Assembly: GCA_904419525.1 (NCBI GenBank)
Contig: CAJFRT010000006.1
Span: forward strand, 40,412 to 104,411
Direction of reading: 5' to 3'
DNA length: 64,000 nt
DNA from: Candidatus Gallimonas merdae
Lineage (GTDB): Bacteria > Bacillota > Clostridia > Christensenellales > Borkfalkiaceae
Below the pieces are notes generated by a model, which worked only from the letters and a program-made list of their open reading frames with translations, did not search any database and was not told the DNA's origin. Both the position numbers and the translations under genes were made by a program. Below are positions 24,182 to 34,757 of the stretch, piece by piece (position 1 is the stretch's first letter; each line of letters begins with the position of its first letter).

Positions 24182-24403
24182 TCAGGATTTGCTGCGCCAG
24201 GTGATCCTGCCCTTCGTCAGATCGTAAGGGCTCATCTCCAGCTTGACAGCGTCCCCTTCGATGATGCGGATATAGTTCATTCTCAGCTTGCCGGAAATGT
24301 ACGCCGTGATGACGTGTCCGTTGGTAAGCCGTACCTTGAACGTGGCGTTGGGGAGGGCCTCGATCACTCTGCCCTCTGTTTCAATAACGTCGTCTTTGGA
24401 CAT
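24182..24403 (-). CDS. infA: Translation initiation factor IF-1
   Basis: A 73-residue S1/OB-fold protein ([26 protein letters not shown], then [35 protein letters not shown]). It binds the 30S A site during initiation. It lies between map and rpmJ as usual. Confidence 0.98.
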   Translation of the reverse strand: MSKDDVIETEGRVIEALPNATFKVRLTNGHVITAYISGKLRMNYIRIIEGDAVKLEMSPYDLTKGRITWRSKS

Positions 24404-24418
24404 ATCTCCTCCGAATGA

Positions 24419-25162
24419 TTACAGGGTCAGGATCTCCGCGCCGTTTTCGCGGATGACGATGGTGTTCTCATAGTGCGCCGCAGGCTTTTTGTCCACGGTG
24501 ACGGCCGTCCAGCCGTCGTCCAGAACTTTTACCCGCCAGCCGCCGGCTGCGATCATCGGCTCGACGCACAGCACCGCGTTTTCAGGGAGCCGGGGGCCCG
24601 TGCCTTTTCGCCCGAAATTGGGGACGGCGGGATCCTCGTGCATCTCCCTTCCGATCCCGTGGCCCGTATAGGAACGGATCACGGAAAAACCGTTGCTCTC
24701 TGCATAGCGCTGTACTTTATAGCCGATATCATAGAGCGGCGTTCCGGCCCTGAGTCCCTCCATCGCCTCGAAGAAACATTCGCGCGTGACGCGGACAAGC
24801 CTCTTCTTTTCGTCGCTCACTTCGCCGATGCAGAATGTGCGCGCACCGTCGCCGTGAAATCCGTTTTTATAGGCGCAGAGGTCGACGCTGACGATGTCGC
24901 CCTCTTCGATGACTCTGTCGTCCGGGATCCCGTGCACGACCACTTCGTTCACGGAGACGCACGCAGATGCGGGATATCCGCAGTAGCCCAGGCAGCTCGG
25001 CTCGGCGCCGCTTGCCTTGATGAACTTATAGACCATCTCGTCGACTTCCTTGGTCGTCATGCCCGCTTTGATGCGTTCACCGACGAACTCCAGGCAGTCC
25101 CTGACGATGCGGCAGGGCTCGCGCAAAAGCGCGATCTCTTCCTCTGTCTTGGCTTCGATCAT
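24419..25162 (-). CDS. map: Methionine aminopeptidase, type I
   Basis: A 247-residue enzyme that removes the N-terminal methionine of new proteins. Metal ligands are visible: the two aspartates in SVDLCAYKNGFHGDGAR, the histidine in GHGIGREMHEDP and the glutamate in CVEPM. The start overlaps the adk stop (ATGA), so translation of the two is coupled. Confidence 0.97.
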   Translation of the reverse strand: MIEAKTEEEIALLREPCRIVRDCLEFVGERIKAGMTTKEVDEMVYKFIKASGAEPSCLGYCGYPASACVSVNEVVVHGIPDDRVIEEGDIVSVDLCAYKNGFHGDGARTFCIGEVSDEKKRLVRVTRECFFEAMEGLRAGTPLYDIGYKVQRYAESNGFSVIRSYTGHGIGREMHEDPAVPNFGRKGTGPRLPENAVLCVEPMIAAGGWRVKVLDDGWTAVTVDKKPAAHYENTIVIRENGAEILTL

Positions 25163-25806
25163 GCCCTTTTCGCGAGGTCATCCAGCAGGACTTTGACCTG
25201 CTCAAACAGAACTTCGGCGGGGGCCTCGGTACCCGTCACGTTGAGGATGACGCCCTTTTTCGTGTAGTAGTCGATCAGGGGCGCGGTCTGCTCCTCGTAC
25301 ACCCGCAGGCGGCTCGAGACCGTCTCGGGATTGTCGTCCTTTCTCTGATACAGCTCGCCGCCGCAGCGTGCGCACGTCGTGGCTCCGCCCAACGTGGAGA
25401 CATGATAGCTCTCGCCGCACTCCTTGCAGACGCGGCGTCCGCAAAGTCTGTCCATGAGGAGATTGAAGTCGATGTTGATGTTGACAACGCCGTCGATCTT
25501 CGCGAACTTATCCAGCTCTTCCGCCTGGAAGAGGTTGCGGGGGAAGCCGTCCAGAAGATATCCGTCCGACTTCGCCACGTCTTCCCAGGTGAGGCGGTCT
25601 TTCACGATCGCGCAGGTCACTTCGTCGGGAACGAGCTCGCCCTTGTCGATATACGACTTGGCAAGTTTCCCGATCTCCGTGCCGTTCTTGATGTTTGCGC
25701 GGAAGATGTCGCCCGTCGAGATGTGAACAAGTCCGTAGCGCTCCGCGATCTTGGTTGCCTGCGTGCCTTTGCCTGCGCCGGGGGCGCCGAGCAGAATGAG
25801 ATTCAT
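25159..25806 (-). CDS. adk: Adenylate kinase, zinc-binding lid form
   Basis: Interconverts AMP, ADP and ATP. The 215-residue protein starts MNLILLGAPGAGKGTQA (P-loop) and has the AMP-site block DGFPRNLFQAEEL. The lid has a structural zinc site of two CxxC pairs (CKEC and CARC), the Gram-positive form. It lies between secY and map in the standard order. Confidence 0.98.
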   Translation of the reverse strand: MNLILLGAPGAGKGTQATKIAERYGLVHISTGDIFRANIKNGTEIGKLAKSYIDKGELVPDEVTCAIVKDRLTWEDVAKSDGYLLDGFPRNLFQAEELDKFAKIDGVVNINIDFNLLMDRLCGRRVCKECGESYHVSTLGGATTCARCGGELYQRKDDNPETVSSRLRVYEEQTAPLIDYYTKKGVILNVTGTEAPAEVLFEQVKVLLDDLAKRA

Positions 25807-25826
25807 AACCTTCCTCCCCTATTTTC

Positions 25827-27134
25827 TTACTTCAGGAATCCCTTGTAGTTTTTCATGAGGATCTGCGACTGAAGCTGCTTGTCAAACTCCAGAGCAACGG
25901 ATACGACGATGAGGATACCCGTCGTCGAGAAGACGTTCACGAGGTCGTCGCCTGCCCACGAGAATGCGATCGAAGGAACGAACGCAACCAGCGTGAGGAA
26001 GATCGCGCCGAAGAGCGTGATGCGCTTGTTGATGCGCGAAAGATATTCCGCCGTGGGCTTTCCGGGACGAATCCCCTGAATAAAGCCGCCGTTCTGCTGA
26101 ATGTTGCGGGAGACATCCTCGGGATTGAACTGGATCTGCGCATAGAAGAACGAGAACGCAAAGATGAGCACGCACAGCACAAGGATATACCAGATGCCGT
26201 AAGTCCCGTTCTGGAAGTTTGCCGTCCACCACTCCAGTTCGTCCGACCAGGCCGGTACAAGGCTCATGATCATGGACGGGAAGGAGATGATCGCGTAGGC
26301 GAAGATGAGGGGCATGACGCCGCTTCCCGAAATCTTCATGGGAATGACGGAGGACTGCCCGCCGTACATCTTGGTCCCGCGCACCTGCTTTGCATACTGG
26401 ACGGGGATCTTGCGCTCCGCCAGGTCAACGTAGACGATCGCAAAGAAGATGACGACCGCAATGACCACGAACGCGAGGATGCTCCAGAGCTCGTTGAGAT
26501 TGCTGGGCATATCGGTGAACGCCGTCTCGAACTTGCCGACGATGGTCGTACCCGCCGTGGAAAGGATACCGATGAAGATGATCATCGAGATCCCGTTGCC
26601 CACGCCGTATTCGGTGATGCGCTCGCCGATCCACATGACCAGGCAGGAACCTGCCGTATAGACGATGGTCATGAAGATGCCCGCGACCCACATGGAGTCA
26701 AAGAAGTACGCCGTGTTGATCGCGCCTTCATTCTGTCCGAACAGCACGATGATACCGACAGACTGAATGATCGCAAGAATGATGGTGACCAGCCGCGTGA
26801 TGTTCGTGATCTTCTTCCGGCCCTCTTCGCCCTGTTTGGAGAGGCGCTCAAGGGCGGGAATCCCGACCGTCAGCAGCTGCATGATGATGGACGCGTTGAT
26901 ATACGGCCCGATACCGAGCGCAAAGAGCGTGCCGTTTGCGAGCGCATTGCCCGTGATGCCGCTCATGAGCGAAAGGAAGTCATTGCCCGAAACTGCTTCG
27001 GAGAATGTGTCCATCGTCAGGCCGGGAATGGGAATATAGCAGCCCACGCGGAACAAAAGCAGCAGAAGAAGGGTCAGAATGATCTTCTTTCTGATGTCCT
27101 TGTTCCGGAAGGCGTTTTTCAAAGTTTCAATCAT
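25827..27134 (-). CDS. secY: Preprotein translocase subunit SecY
   Basis: A 435-residue, ten-helix membrane protein forming the Sec channel. Signature stretches include GCYIPIPGL in helix 1, the plug region, GIGPYINASIIMQLL, the cytoplasmic loop AERKIPVQYAKQVRG and RPGKPTAEYL. It lies between rplO and adk, so membrane insertion capacity is tied to ribosome synthesis. Confidence 0.98.
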   Translation of the reverse strand: MIETLKNAFRNKDIRKKIILTLLLLLLFRVGCYIPIPGLTMDTFSEAVSGNDFLSLMSGITGNALANGTLFALGIGPYINASIIMQLLTVGIPALERLSKQGEEGRKKITNITRLVTIILAIIQSVGIIVLFGQNEGAINTAYFFDSMWVAGIFMTIVYTAGSCLVMWIGERITEYGVGNGISMIIFIGILSTAGTTIVGKFETAFTDMPSNLNELWSILAFVVIAVVIFFAIVYVDLAERKIPVQYAKQVRGTKMYGGQSSVIPMKISGSGVMPLIFAYAIISFPSMIMSLVPAWSDELEWWTANFQNGTYGIWYILVLCVLIFAFSFFYAQIQFNPEDVSRNIQQNGGFIQGIRPGKPTAEYLSRINKRITLFGAIFLTLVAFVPSIAFSWAGDDLVNVFSTTGILIVVSVALEFDKQLQSQILMKNYKGFLK

Positions 27135-27184
27135 GGATCCGCTCCCTATCGAAGCCGTCCGTTAACGGACGAATGCCGAGACGA

Positions 27185-27631
27185 TCAGACTGTCTCGGCG
27201 GTGCCGCCTGCCTTTTCGATCCCCTCTTTGGCGCTTGCCGAGAACTTTGCGGCGCGCACCGTGAGTGCGACCGAGATCTCGCCTTCGCCGAGGACTTTGA
27301 GGCCCGCGTTGTTCTTGACGTCCTTCGCCAGCCCGTTGGAGAGCACAAAGCCGTAATCCACGACGGTGCCCGCAGGAAGATCCGCAAGCGCGGAAAGATT
27401 GACGATGACGTACTCCTTACGGAAATGATTGTTGAACCCGCGCTTGGGAATGCGGCGCGCAAGCGGCATCTGGCCGCCCTCGAAACCGGGACGTACGCCG
27501 CCGCCCGAACGCGCCCACTGACCCTTGTGGCCCTTGCCCGACGTTTTGCCGAGCCCCGAGCCGATGCCGCGGCCGAGACGCTTCTCGGTAGTTCTTGCTC
27601 CCTCTGCGGGAGCGATCGTATCGATTCTCAT
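27185..27631 (-). CDS. rplO: 50S ribosomal protein uL15
   Basis: A 148-residue protein starting [45 protein letters not shown] precedes this ATG, so I rejected an in-frame start 12 codons earlier. Its C-terminus [14 protein letters not shown] is typical. Followed by secY after 50 nt. Confidence 0.97.
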   Translation of the reverse strand: MRIDTIAPAEGARTTEKRLGRGIGSGLGKTSGKGHKGQWARSGGGVRPGFEGGQMPLARRIPKRGFNNHFRKEYVIVNLSALADLPAGTVVDYGFVLSNGLAKDVKNNAGLKVLGEGEISVALTVRAAKFSASAKEGIEKAGGTAETV

Positions 27632-27644
27632 AGCTGAACTCCTC

Positions 27645-27818
27645 TTAAACGGTCTCCACCTTGACAAGGTGCGCGACCTTCTTGAGCTGACCCTGCAGCG
27701 CGGGGGTGTCCTCGAACGTCTTTTCCGAGCGGATCTTCTTCAGACCCAGCGCGGCAACGGTCGCCTTGACGGACTCCACTTCGCCGATCGTACTTTTGAT
27801 GAGCGTGACTTTCACCAT
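27645..27818 (-). CDS. rpmD: 50S ribosomal protein uL30
   Basis: A 57-residue protein, [44 protein letters not shown]..., of normal length, between rpsE and rplO. A longer reading in frame exists but does not resemble the family. Confidence 0.96.
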   Translation of the reverse strand: MVKVTLIKSTIGEVESVKATVAALGLKKIRSEKTFEDTPALQGQLKKVAHLVKVETV

Positions 27819-27831
27819 ATCTTCACCCTCC

Positions 27832-28350
27832 TCAGCCCACGATCTCTTCCACGGACTTGCCGCGCAGAGCCGCGATCTCTTCCACCGTCTTGAGCGAAGC
27901 AAGGCCGGCAATGGTCGCCTTGATGCAGTTGCCCGCATTCTGCGTGCCGTGAGACTTGGTGCGGATGTTCTTGACACCCGCAGCCTCCATGACCGCACGG
28001 ACGGGGCCGCCCGCGATCACACCGGTACCGGCTTCGGCAGGGAGCATGAGCACCGCGCCCTTCCCGAACTTGCCCAGCACTTCGTGGGGGATCGTCGTAT
28101 CCACGATGGGAACGTTGATCATGTTCTTCTTTGCGGCCTGGGTCGCCTTTTCGATCGCTTCGGGCACTTCCTTGGACTTGCCCTGACCGTAACCGACCTT
28201 GCCGTTGCCGTCGCCGACGACGACAAGCGCAGCAAAACGCATGTTCTTGCCGCCCTTGACGGTCTTGCTCACGCGGTTGATCTCGATGGTCTTTTTGATG
28301 AGACCGTCGTTTTCCTCCTGTCTCCTCTGAGGTCTGTTTTCTCTTGCCAT
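27832..28350 (-). CDS. rpsE: 30S ribosomal protein uS5
   Basis: A 172-residue protein with the double-stranded RNA-binding fold ([46 protein letters not shown]) and C-terminal [28 protein letters not shown] start it at the ATG at 28350 ([13 protein letters not shown]), preceded by GAGGAA. It helps form the mRNA entry site. Confidence 0.97.
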   Translation of the reverse strand: MARENRPQRRQEENDGLIKKTIEINRVSKTVKGGKNMRFAALVVVGDGNGKVGYGQGKSKEVPEAIEKATQAAKKNMINVPIVDTTIPHEVLGKFGKGAVLMLPAEAGTGVIAGGPVRAVMEAAGVKNIRTKSHGTQNAGNCIKATIAGLASLKTVEEIAALRGKSVEEIVG

Positions 28351-28363
28351 TTTCCGTTCCTCC

Positions 28364-28732
<369 letters not shown>

Positions 28733-28745
28733 ACTTCACGCTCCT

Positions 28746-29294
28746 TTACTTCTTGCCCTTACCGGAAGTCTTGCCTTCCTTGTGCTCGATGTGCTCGCCC
28801 TTGTAGCGGATACCGTACCCGTGGTAAGGCTCGGGCTTGCGGATCGCGCGCAGATCTGCCGCGACCTGGCCGACAAGCACCTTGTCGACGCCCGAAACGC
28901 TGATCTCCGTGGGCGAGGGGCACTCGATCTTGATGCCCTCGGGGGAAGCGAATTCGATGGGGTGGGAGAACCCGACGTTGAGGACAAGTTTGCTGCCCTG
29001 CATCGCCGCCTTCCAGCCGACGCCCTTGACTTCAAGGCTCTTGGTGTATCCTTCCGAAACGCCCTTGACCATGTTGGCGATGAGCGCGCGGTACAGGCCG
29101 TGAAGCGCGTTGGTCTGCTGCTGTTCGTCAAGCGCGACGACATGCACGTGGCCGTCTTCGTTCTTTACGTCGATCGCACCCGTGATCTTCTGGCTGAGCG
29201 TCCCCTTTGCCCCCTTGACGGTGACAACGGAATCCTTGTATTCGACGCTCACGCCCGCGGGAATCGCGATACTCATTTTACCGATTCTCGACAT
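28746..29294 (-). CDS. rplF: 50S ribosomal protein uL6
   Basis: A 182-residue protein starting MSRIGKMSIAIPAGVSVEYKDSVVTVKGAKG with the two-domain repeat and C-terminal YHGYGIRYKGEHIEHKEGKTSGKGKK. I set the start at 29294 because it matches the family; upstream in-frame codons belong to the rpsH end. Confidence 0.97.
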   Translation of the reverse strand: MSRIGKMSIAIPAGVSVEYKDSVVTVKGAKGTLSQKITGAIDVKNEDGHVHVVALDEQQQTNALHGLYRALIANMVKGVSEGYTKSLEVKGVGWKAAMQGSKLVLNVGFSHPIEFASPEGIKIECPSPTEISVSGVDKVLVGQVAADLRAIRKPEPYHGYGIRYKGEHIEHKEGKTSGKGKK

Positions 29295-29304
29295 AATTCC
29301 CTCC

Positions 29305-29697
29305 TTAGTAGACGTAGCAGAGCACTTCGCCGCCCACATTTGCGGCCTTTGCCTGCTTATCCGTCATGATGCCTTTGTTCGTGGAGACGATCGCGATGCC
29401 GAAGCCGCCCAGCACCTTGGGCATGTTCTGCGCGCCGCTGTAGGTACGCAGGCCGGGCTTGGAAACGCGCTTGAGCCCGGAGACGACGGACTTGCCGTCC
29501 TCCGTGTACTTGAGCGTGAGCACGAGCTTTGCCTCGTAGCCCTCTCCCGTCTCCTTGACGTCTTTCACATAGCCCTCTTCGAGAAGAATGCGGGCGATCT
29601 CGCGCTTCATGTTGGACGCGGGGATCTCCACGGTCTCCTTTCTCACCGTGAGAGCGTTTCTGATTCTGGTGAGCATATCTGCGATGGGATCTGTCAT
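29305..29697 (-). CDS. rpsH: 30S ribosomal protein uS8
   Basis: A 130-residue rRNA-binding protein (DPIADMLTRIRNALTVRKETVEIPASNMKREIARILLEEGY; C-terminal STNKGIMTDKQAKAANVGGEVLCYVY). In Escherichia coli it is the translational regulator of the spc operon. No obvious mimic site was identified here. Confidence 0.98.
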   Translation of the reverse strand: MTDPIADMLTRIRNALTVRKETVEIPASNMKREIARILLEEGYVKDVKETGEGYEAKLVLTLKYTEDGKSVVSGLKRVSKPGLRTYSGAQNMPKVLGGFGIAIVSTNKGIMTDKQAKAANVGGEVLCYVY

Positions 29698-29711
29698 TTC
29701 TCTCAGCCTCC

Positions 29712-29897
29712 TTACCAGCTCGACTTCTTCACGCCGGGGATCTGTCCCTTGTACGCGAGTTCTCTGAAGCAGATACGGCAGATCCCGTACTTGCGGAGCA
29801 CCGCGTGGGGGCGTCCGCAGATCGAGCAGCGGGTGTACGCTCTCGTCGAGAACTTGGGCGTCTTTTGCTGTTTGTTGATCATTGACTTCTTTGCCAT
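29712..29897 (-). CDS. rpsN: 30S ribosomal protein uS14, zinc type (type Z)
   Basis: A 61-residue short form with the four zinc cysteines ([20 protein letters not shown]). This zinc-requiring type is usual in Firmicutes. Between rplE and rpsH. Confidence 0.97.
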   Translation of the reverse strand: MAKKSMINKQQKTPKFSTRAYTRCSICGRPHAVLRKYGICRICFRELAYKGQIPGVKKSSW

Positions 29898-29907
29898 ATC
29901 CGTCTCC

Positions 29908-30504
29908 TCACTTCTTGAAGGGCATTCCGAGCGCCCTTAAAAGCTCTCTCGCTTCCTCGTCCGTCTGCGCCGTGGTGACGATGCAGACGTCCATGCCTCT
30001 GATCTTTTCCACCTGATCGTAAGTGATCTCGGGGAAGATCAGCTGTTCTTTGAGTCCGAGCGCATAGTTGCCCCTGCCGTCGAATGCCTTATCCGACACG
30101 CCGCGGAAGTCGCGGACGCGGGGAAGCGCGATGGAGACGAGCTTGTCGTAGAAGTCGTACATTCTCTTGCCGCGCAGCGTCACCTTGAGACCGATGTTCA
30201 TGCCCTCTCTGACCTTGAAGTTTGCAACCGACTTGGTCGCCTTGCGGTAGATGGGCTTCTGTCCCGTGATGAGCTTGAGCTCATTTTCGATGATCTGCAT
30301 GGACTTCTGATTGTCCTTGATGTCCCCCAGACCGGTGTTGATGACGATCTTTTCGATCTTGGGAACCTGCATGACCGACTTATAGCCGAATTTCTTCATG
30401 AGGGCAGGTACGACCTCTTTGTCGTAATAAGCCTTGACCCTGCTGACGGTCACTTCGGGCGTCTGGGTTTCCGCAGCCTTGGCTGCCGTTTTCTTTTCTG
30501 CCAT
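29908..30504 (-). CDS. rplE: 50S ribosomal protein uL5
   Basis: A 198-residue 5S rRNA-binding protein. About 20 extra N-terminal residues rich in Lys and Ala ([20 protein letters not shown]) precede the conserved fold ([36 protein letters not shown]). The C-terminus [29 protein letters not shown] is standard. Confidence 0.97.
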   Translation of the reverse strand: MAEKKTAAKAAETQTPEVTVSRVKAYYDKEVVPALMKKFGYKSVMQVPKIEKIVINTGLGDIKDNQKSMQIIENELKLITGQKPIYRKATKSVANFKVREGMNIGLKVTLRGKRMYDFYDKLVSIALPRVRDFRGVSDKAFDGRGNYALGLKEQLIFPEITYDQVEKIRGMDVCIVTTAQTDEEARELLRALGMPFKK

Positions 30505-30520
30505 GACTTAACCTCCGCCC

Positions 30521-30946
30521 TTATTTCTCTTCGCCTTCGGGCGCCGTTTCTTCTGCTTTCTTGCTGCGCTTTCTCGTGCGCTTCTTGGGCGCCTCTTCCT
30601 CCGCAGCTGCCTGTGCCTTCACTTTCTTGACGTACGCCTTGTCGAGGGACGCGCCGCACTTCTTGCAGACGCGCACTTTCTTCCCGTCGATCACGGTATG
30701 CGCGACGCGCGTCGCCTTGCCGCACTTGTCACACACGACTTCCACATTGGAGACGTCGATGGGCGCCTCTTCGGTGACGATGCGGCTCGTTTCGTTCGCC
30801 TTTCTCGCCTTCTCGTGCTTGTGGACGATGTTCACGCCCTCCACCACGACGCGGCCTTCGGTGGGATAGGTCTTCAGGACCTTGCCCTGCTTGCCCTTGT
30901 ATTTGCCCGTAAGAACGAGCACGTTGTCGTTGACTTTAACTTTCAT
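30521..30946 (-). CDS. rplX: 50S ribosomal protein uL24 with zinc-ribbon and basic tail
   Basis: A 141-residue assembly initiator. The KOW domain (MKVKVNDNVLVLTGKYKGKQGKVLKT) is followed by a four-cysteine ribbon (CDKCGKATRVAHTV...CKKCG) and an added 40-residue Ala/Glu/Lys-rich tail (KKRTRKRSKKAEETAPEGEEK). Length exceeds the usual 100-110. The tail is low-complexity and probably disordered. Confidence 0.97.
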   Translation of the reverse strand: MKVKVNDNVLVLTGKYKGKQGKVLKTYPTEGRVVVEGVNIVHKHEKARKANETSRIVTEEAPIDVSNVEVVCDKCGKATRVAHTVIDGKKVRVCKKCGASLDKAYVKKVKAQAAAEEEAPKKRTRKRSKKAEETAPEGEEK

Positions 30947-30957
30947 TGCGCTCCTCC

Positions 30958-31326
30958 TTACAGAACCTCAGGTGCCAGCGAGATGATTCTCATATAATCT
31001 TTCTCGCGCAGCTCCCTTGCGATGGGCCCAAAGATACGGGTGCCCTTGGGCTGTTTCTGGTTATCGATGATGACTGCGGCATTGTCGTCGAAGCGGATAT
31101 AGGTCCCGTCCGGACGGCGGATTCCCTTCGAGCTTCTGACGATGACCGCCTTCACGACGTCGCCCTTCTTCACGGCGCCGCCGGGGGTCGCAGTCTTGAC
31201 GGAAGCGACGATAACGTCGCCGATGTTGCCGCTCCTTCTGAAAGAGCCGCCCAGCACGCGGATGCACATGAGCTCTTTCGCGCCCGAGTTGTCCGCCGCT
31301 TTGAGTCTTGTCTGAGGTTGTATCAT
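30958..31326 (-). CDS. rplN: 50S ribosomal protein uL14
   Basis: A 122-residue protein, [28 protein letters not shown]..., ending [24 protein letters not shown]. Normal length and position between rpsQ and rplX. Confidence 0.98.
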   Translation of the reverse strand: MIQPQTRLKAADNSGAKELMCIRVLGGSFRRSGNIGDVIVASVKTATPGGAVKKGDVVKAVIVRSSKGIRRPDGTYIRFDDNAAVIIDNQKQPKGTRIFGPIARELREKDYMRIISLAPEVL

Positions 31327-31344
31327 ATTCGTTCTCCTCCCGCG

Positions 31345-31599
31345 TTACTTCGCCCTTTCGACGATCTCGGCGACGCGCCAGTTCTTGTCTTTGCTGAGCT
31401 TGCGCGTCTCGACGATACGCACCGTATCGCCGACGCCGCACTCGTTCTCTTCGTCGTGCGCCTTGAAGCGGCGGGTGTAGGTAATGGTCTTTTTATAGAG
31501 AGGGTGCGGGCGCTTCTCGGAGACGGCGACCACGACGGTCTTGTCCATCTTGTCGGAAACGACGATGCCCACGATCTCTTTTCTCAGATTTCTTTCCAT
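31345..31599 (-). CDS. rpsQ: 30S ribosomal protein uS17
   Basis: An 84-residue OB-fold protein starting [39 protein letters not shown] start it at 31599; upstream in-frame codons overlap rpmC and do not fit the family. Confidence 0.97.
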   Translation of the reverse strand: MERNLRKEIVGIVVSDKMDKTVVVAVSEKRPHPLYKKTITYTRRFKAHDEENECGVGDTVRIVETRKLSKDKNWRVAEIVERAK

Positions 31600-31610
31600 G
31601 TCTTGCCTCC

Positions 31611-31802
31611 TCACTTCGCCTGACGCGCGCGCAGTTCCGTGTTCACGCGGGCGATGTCCCTCTTGCACGTTCTGATCGAGACGGGGTTTTCCAGCTGTCC
31701 CGATGCGTGACGGAAGCGGAGGTTGAAGAGCTCGCTCTTCAGATCCTGCAGCTTCTTGGTGAGTTCGACGTCGGTCATATTATGAAATTCGTTGCCTTTC
31801 AT
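31611..31802 (-). CDS. rpmC: 50S ribosomal protein uL29
   Basis: A 63-residue protein at the exit-tunnel rim ([52 protein letters not shown] after six extra residues). Its ATG shares one base with the rplP stop codon (TGATG). Confidence 0.96.
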   Translation of the reverse strand: MKGNEFHNMTDVELTKKLQDLKSELFNLRFRHASGQLENPVSIRTCKRDIARVNTELRARQAK

Positions 31803-32251
31803 CAGGATTCACCGCCTTCTGCCGTTTTCTCGGCGGGAACTTCCGCCTCTTTCTTGATGAACTTGCACTTGACGGGCAGTTTGTGCGCCGCCAGCCGCAT
31901 TGCCTCGCGCGCCACCTCTTCGCTGACGCCGGCCATCTCAAACATCACCCTGCCCGGCTTGACGGGAGCGACCCAGTACTCGACGCCGCCCTTACCGGAA
32001 CCCATACGGGCCTCGGCGGGGTGACGGGTAATGGGCTTGTGGGGGAAGATGTCGATCCAGACTTTACCGCCGCGCTTGATGAAACGGGTCATTGCGATAC
32101 GCGCCGCCTCGATCTGGTTGGACTTGATCCAGCCCTGCTCTTCGGCCATGAGGCCGTACTCGCCGTATGCGATGAAATTACCTTTCTGCGCGCTGCCCTT
32201 CATGTTGGGGCGGTGCTGCTTTCTTCTCTTCACTCTCTTGGGGATTAACAT
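31802..32251 (-). CDS. rplP: 50S ribosomal protein uL16
   Basis: A 149-residue protein near the peptidyl-transferase and A-site region ([74 protein letters not shown]). One-base overlaps with rpsC before it and rpmC after it. A short acidic tail is added. Confidence 0.98.
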   Translation of the reverse strand: MLIPKRVKRRKQHRPNMKGSAQKGNFIAYGEYGLMAEEQGWIKSNQIEAARIAMTRFIKRGGKVWIDIFPHKPITRHPAEARMGSGKGGVEYWVAPVKPGRVMFEMAGVSEEVAREAMRLAAHKLPVKCKFIKKEAEVPAEKTAEGGES

Positions 32252-32910
32252 TATCTGCCTCCTTCCGCCTTCTTTGCGGCTTTCAGGACTTCACCCTTGT
32301 AGATCCAGCACTTGACGCCGATCATGCCGAACGTCGTGTGCGCTTCCGCAAAGCCGTAGTCGATATCCGCGCGCAGCGTCTGAAGGGGAATGCTGCCCTC
32401 ATGATAGTGCTCGCAGCCTGCGATCTCGCGCCCGTCGAGACGGCCGCTGACCTGCATCTTGACGCCCTTGACGCCCGCACGCATCGTCCTGCCGATCGCC
32501 TGCTTGAGTGCACGGCGGAACGCCATACGCTTTTCAAGCTGCGCTGCGACGCTCTCCGCGACCAGCTGCGCATCTGCATCGGGTTTTCTCACTTCCGTGA
32601 TGTTGATGCTGACGGGCTTGCCCTTCGTGATCCTGACGAGGTCCTTTTTGATGACCTCGATCTCGGAACCGGCCTTGCCGATCAGAACGCCGGGACGGCC
32701 CGTGTACACGGTGACGACGACCCTGCCCGCCGCACGCTCGATGAGAATGCGCGAAACAGCCGCCGCGTAATACTTCTTTTTCAGGAAAGTACGAATGGAG
32801 TGGTCCTCTTTGAGAAACGCGGAGAACTCCTTTTTGTCGGCGTACCACTGCGTATCCCAACCCTTGATGATGCCTACTCTCAGACCATGAGGATTGACTT
32901 TCTGACCCAT
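32251..32910 (-). CDS. rpsC: 30S ribosomal protein uS3
   Basis: A 219-residue protein starting [29 protein letters not shown] with the KH domain ([21 protein letters not shown]). I start it at 32910; a longer frame runs back into rplV. Part of the mRNA entry channel. Confidence 0.98.
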   Translation of the reverse strand: MGQKVNPHGLRVGIIKGWDTQWYADKKEFSAFLKEDHSIRTFLKKKYYAAAVSRILIERAAGRVVVTVYTGRPGVLIGKAGSEIEVIKKDLVRITKGKPVSINITEVRKPDADAQLVAESVAAQLEKRMAFRRALKQAIGRTMRAGVKGVKMQVSGRLDGREIAGCEHYHEGSIPLQTLRADIDYGFAEAHTTFGMIGVKCWIYKGEVLKAAKKAEGGR

Positions 32911-32911
32911 G

Positions 32912-33313
32912 TTAGATTTCTCCCTCCGCTTTCTTGACGTCCAGAATGACCGTGATGTGACTCGTTCTCTTGAGGATCGCATGTCCTCTGCCCTTGGAGA
33001 CGGGCTGCATTCTCTTGAGCATCGTGCCGCCGTCCGCATAGCAGGCCGCAACGTACAGGTCTCCCCTGTCCATGCCCTGGTTGTGCTCCGCATTCGCGAC
33101 CGCGCTCATCAGCACCTTCTTGGTGGGAGCCGCGCCGCCGTTGACGCTGTTATCGAGGATCGCCTGCGCTTCACGCACGCTCTTGCCGCGGATCAGATCG
33201 AGCACCGTGCGCACCTTGTAGGGAGAGACGCGGACGTACTTCGCGACGGCGTAAGGACGCGTTTCTCTCTTTTCTTCCACGCGCGCCGTCTTCTTCTTCA
33301 TATTCGTCGCCAT
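32912..33313 (-). CDS. rplV: 50S ribosomal protein uL22
   Basis: A 133-residue tunnel-wall protein ([27 protein letters not shown]; beta-hairpin [26 protein letters not shown]). About 20 basic residues precede the conserved fold. Confidence 0.98.
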   Translation of the reverse strand: MATNMKKKTARVEEKRETRPYAVAKYVRVSPYKVRTVLDLIRGKSVREAQAILDNSVNGGAAPTKKVLMSAVANAEHNQGMDRGDLYVAACYADGGTMLKRMQPVSKGRGHAILKRTSHITVILDVKKAEGEI

Positions 33314-33324
33314 AGCTTATCTCC

Positions 33325-33606
33325 TTACTTTTTCCCGGGCGCGCTTGTCTTTGCGGTGTGCCCTTTGAATGTTCTCGTGGGTGCGAACTCACCGAGCTTG
33401 CAGCCCACCATGTCCTCCGTCACATAGACGGGAACGTGCTTGCGGCCGTCGTACACGGCGATCGTGTGACCGACCATCTGGGGGAAGATCGTCGATGCTC
33501 TCGACCAGGTCTTCAATACCTTCTTTTCGTTTGCCTCGTTCATCGCTTCGATGCGTGCAAGCAGCTTCGCTTCGACGTAAGGCCCTTTCTTAACGCTTCT
33601 CGACAT
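33325..33606 (-). CDS. rpsS: 30S ribosomal protein uS19
   Basis: A 93-residue head protein ([80 protein letters not shown]). Normal in all respects. Confidence 0.98.
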   Translation of the reverse strand: MSRSVKKGPYVEAKLLARIEAMNEANEKKVLKTWSRASTIFPQMVGHTIAVYDGRKHVPVYVTEDMVGCKLGEFAPTRTFKGHTAKTSAPGKK

Positions 33607-33619
33607 GGTATCTCCTCCC

Positions 33620-34447
33620 TTAATTGATCCTCTTCAGGATGAACTTGCTCGTCGGATTCTTCTTCTTTCTCGTCTTGTATCCGAGAGCGGGCTTGCCCCA
33701 AGGCGTCTCAGGACCGGCATGACCGACGGGCGATTTGCCCTCGCCGCCGCCGTGCGGGTGATCGTTGGGGTTCATGACCGAACCGCGCACCGTGGGACGG
33801 ATGCCAAGGTGGCGCGTCTTGCCGGCCTTGCCGATGCGGATGATCTCGTGCTCGACGTTGCCGACCTGACCGATGGTCGCGCGGCACGCCGCGGGAATGA
33901 GACGCATTTCGCCGGAAGGCATCTTGATCGTCGCATAGGCGCCTTCACGCGCCATGATCTGTGCCGAGATGCCGGCGCTTCTTGCGATCTGGCCGCCGCG
34001 GCCGGGCTTCATCTCGATGTTGTGGATCGTCGTACCGACGGGGATATCCGTAAGAGGAAGCGCGTTGCCGACCTTGATGTCGGCGCCGGAACCGCTCATC
34101 ACCTTGTCGCCCACGTTGAGGCCGACGGGCGCCAGGATATAGCGCTTTTCGCCGTCCGCATAGACGAGGAGCGCGATGTACGCGCTGCGGTTGGGATCGT
34201 ACTGAATGCTCGCAACCTTTGCGGGAATGCCGTCCTTGTTGCGCTTGTAGTCGATGATGCGGTACTTTCTCTTGTTGCCGCCGCCGATGTGGCGCACGGT
34301 GATCTTGCCCGCGTTGTTCCTGCCGCCCGATTTGCGCTGATCCTCCAGGAGGGCGCGCTCGGGTTTCGCCTTGGCGATCTCACCGTAGGCGGGAACCGTC
34401 ATGAGACGGCGCGCGGGAGATGTGGGTTTATATCTCTTGACTGCCAT
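33620..34447 (-). CDS. rplB: 50S ribosomal protein uL2
   Basis: A 275-residue core 23S-binding protein ([25 protein letters not shown]-terminal [43 protein letters not shown]). The C-terminal GVVMNP-like loop near the peptidyl-transferase centre is intact. Confidence 0.98.
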   Translation of the reverse strand: MAVKRYKPTSPARRLMTVPAYGEIAKAKPERALLEDQRKSGGRNNAGKITVRHIGGGNKRKYRIIDYKRNKDGIPAKVASIQYDPNRSAYIALLVYADGEKRYILAPVGLNVGDKVMSGSGADIKVGNALPLTDIPVGTTIHNIEMKPGRGGQIARSAGISAQIMAREGAYATIKMPSGEMRLIPAACRATIGQVGNVEHEIIRIGKAGKTRHLGIRPTVRGSVMNPNDHPHGGGEGKSPVGHAGPETPWGKPALGYKTRKKKNPTSKFILKRIN

Positions 34448-34466
34448 GTTTCCTTATCCTCCGCTG

Positions 34467-34757
34467 TTACGATAACGAGTTGAAGTGCTCGATGGCCTTG
34501 GAATCCGCCGTAAGCTGCACGATCGCTTTTTTCGTCGTGGGCGTATATCCCTCGTTCCTGCCCATTCTCTTGAGCTTGCCGGGGCAGGTGACCGTGTTGA
34601 CGCTCGCAACGCGCACGCCGAACATCTTTTCGACGGCGATCTTGATCTGCGTCTTGTTTGCCGCTTTCGCGACCGTGAACGTGTAGCGCTTGTCCGCGAT
34701 CCCGTCGTATCCCTTTTCGGTGAGGACGGGCTTTAAGATGATATCCTCGGGTACCAT
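34467..34757 (-). CDS. rplW: 50S ribosomal protein uL23
   Basis: A 96-residue tunnel-exit protein (EDIILKPVLTEKGYDGIADKRYTFTVAKAANKTQIKIAVEKMFGVRVASVNTV), the docking site for SRP and trigger factor. Its start shares one base with the rplD stop. Confidence 0.97.
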   Translation of the reverse strand: MVPEDIILKPVLTEKGYDGIADKRYTFTVAKAANKTQIKIAVEKMFGVRVASVNTVTCPGKLKRMGRNEGYTPTTKKAIVQLTADSKAIEHFNSLS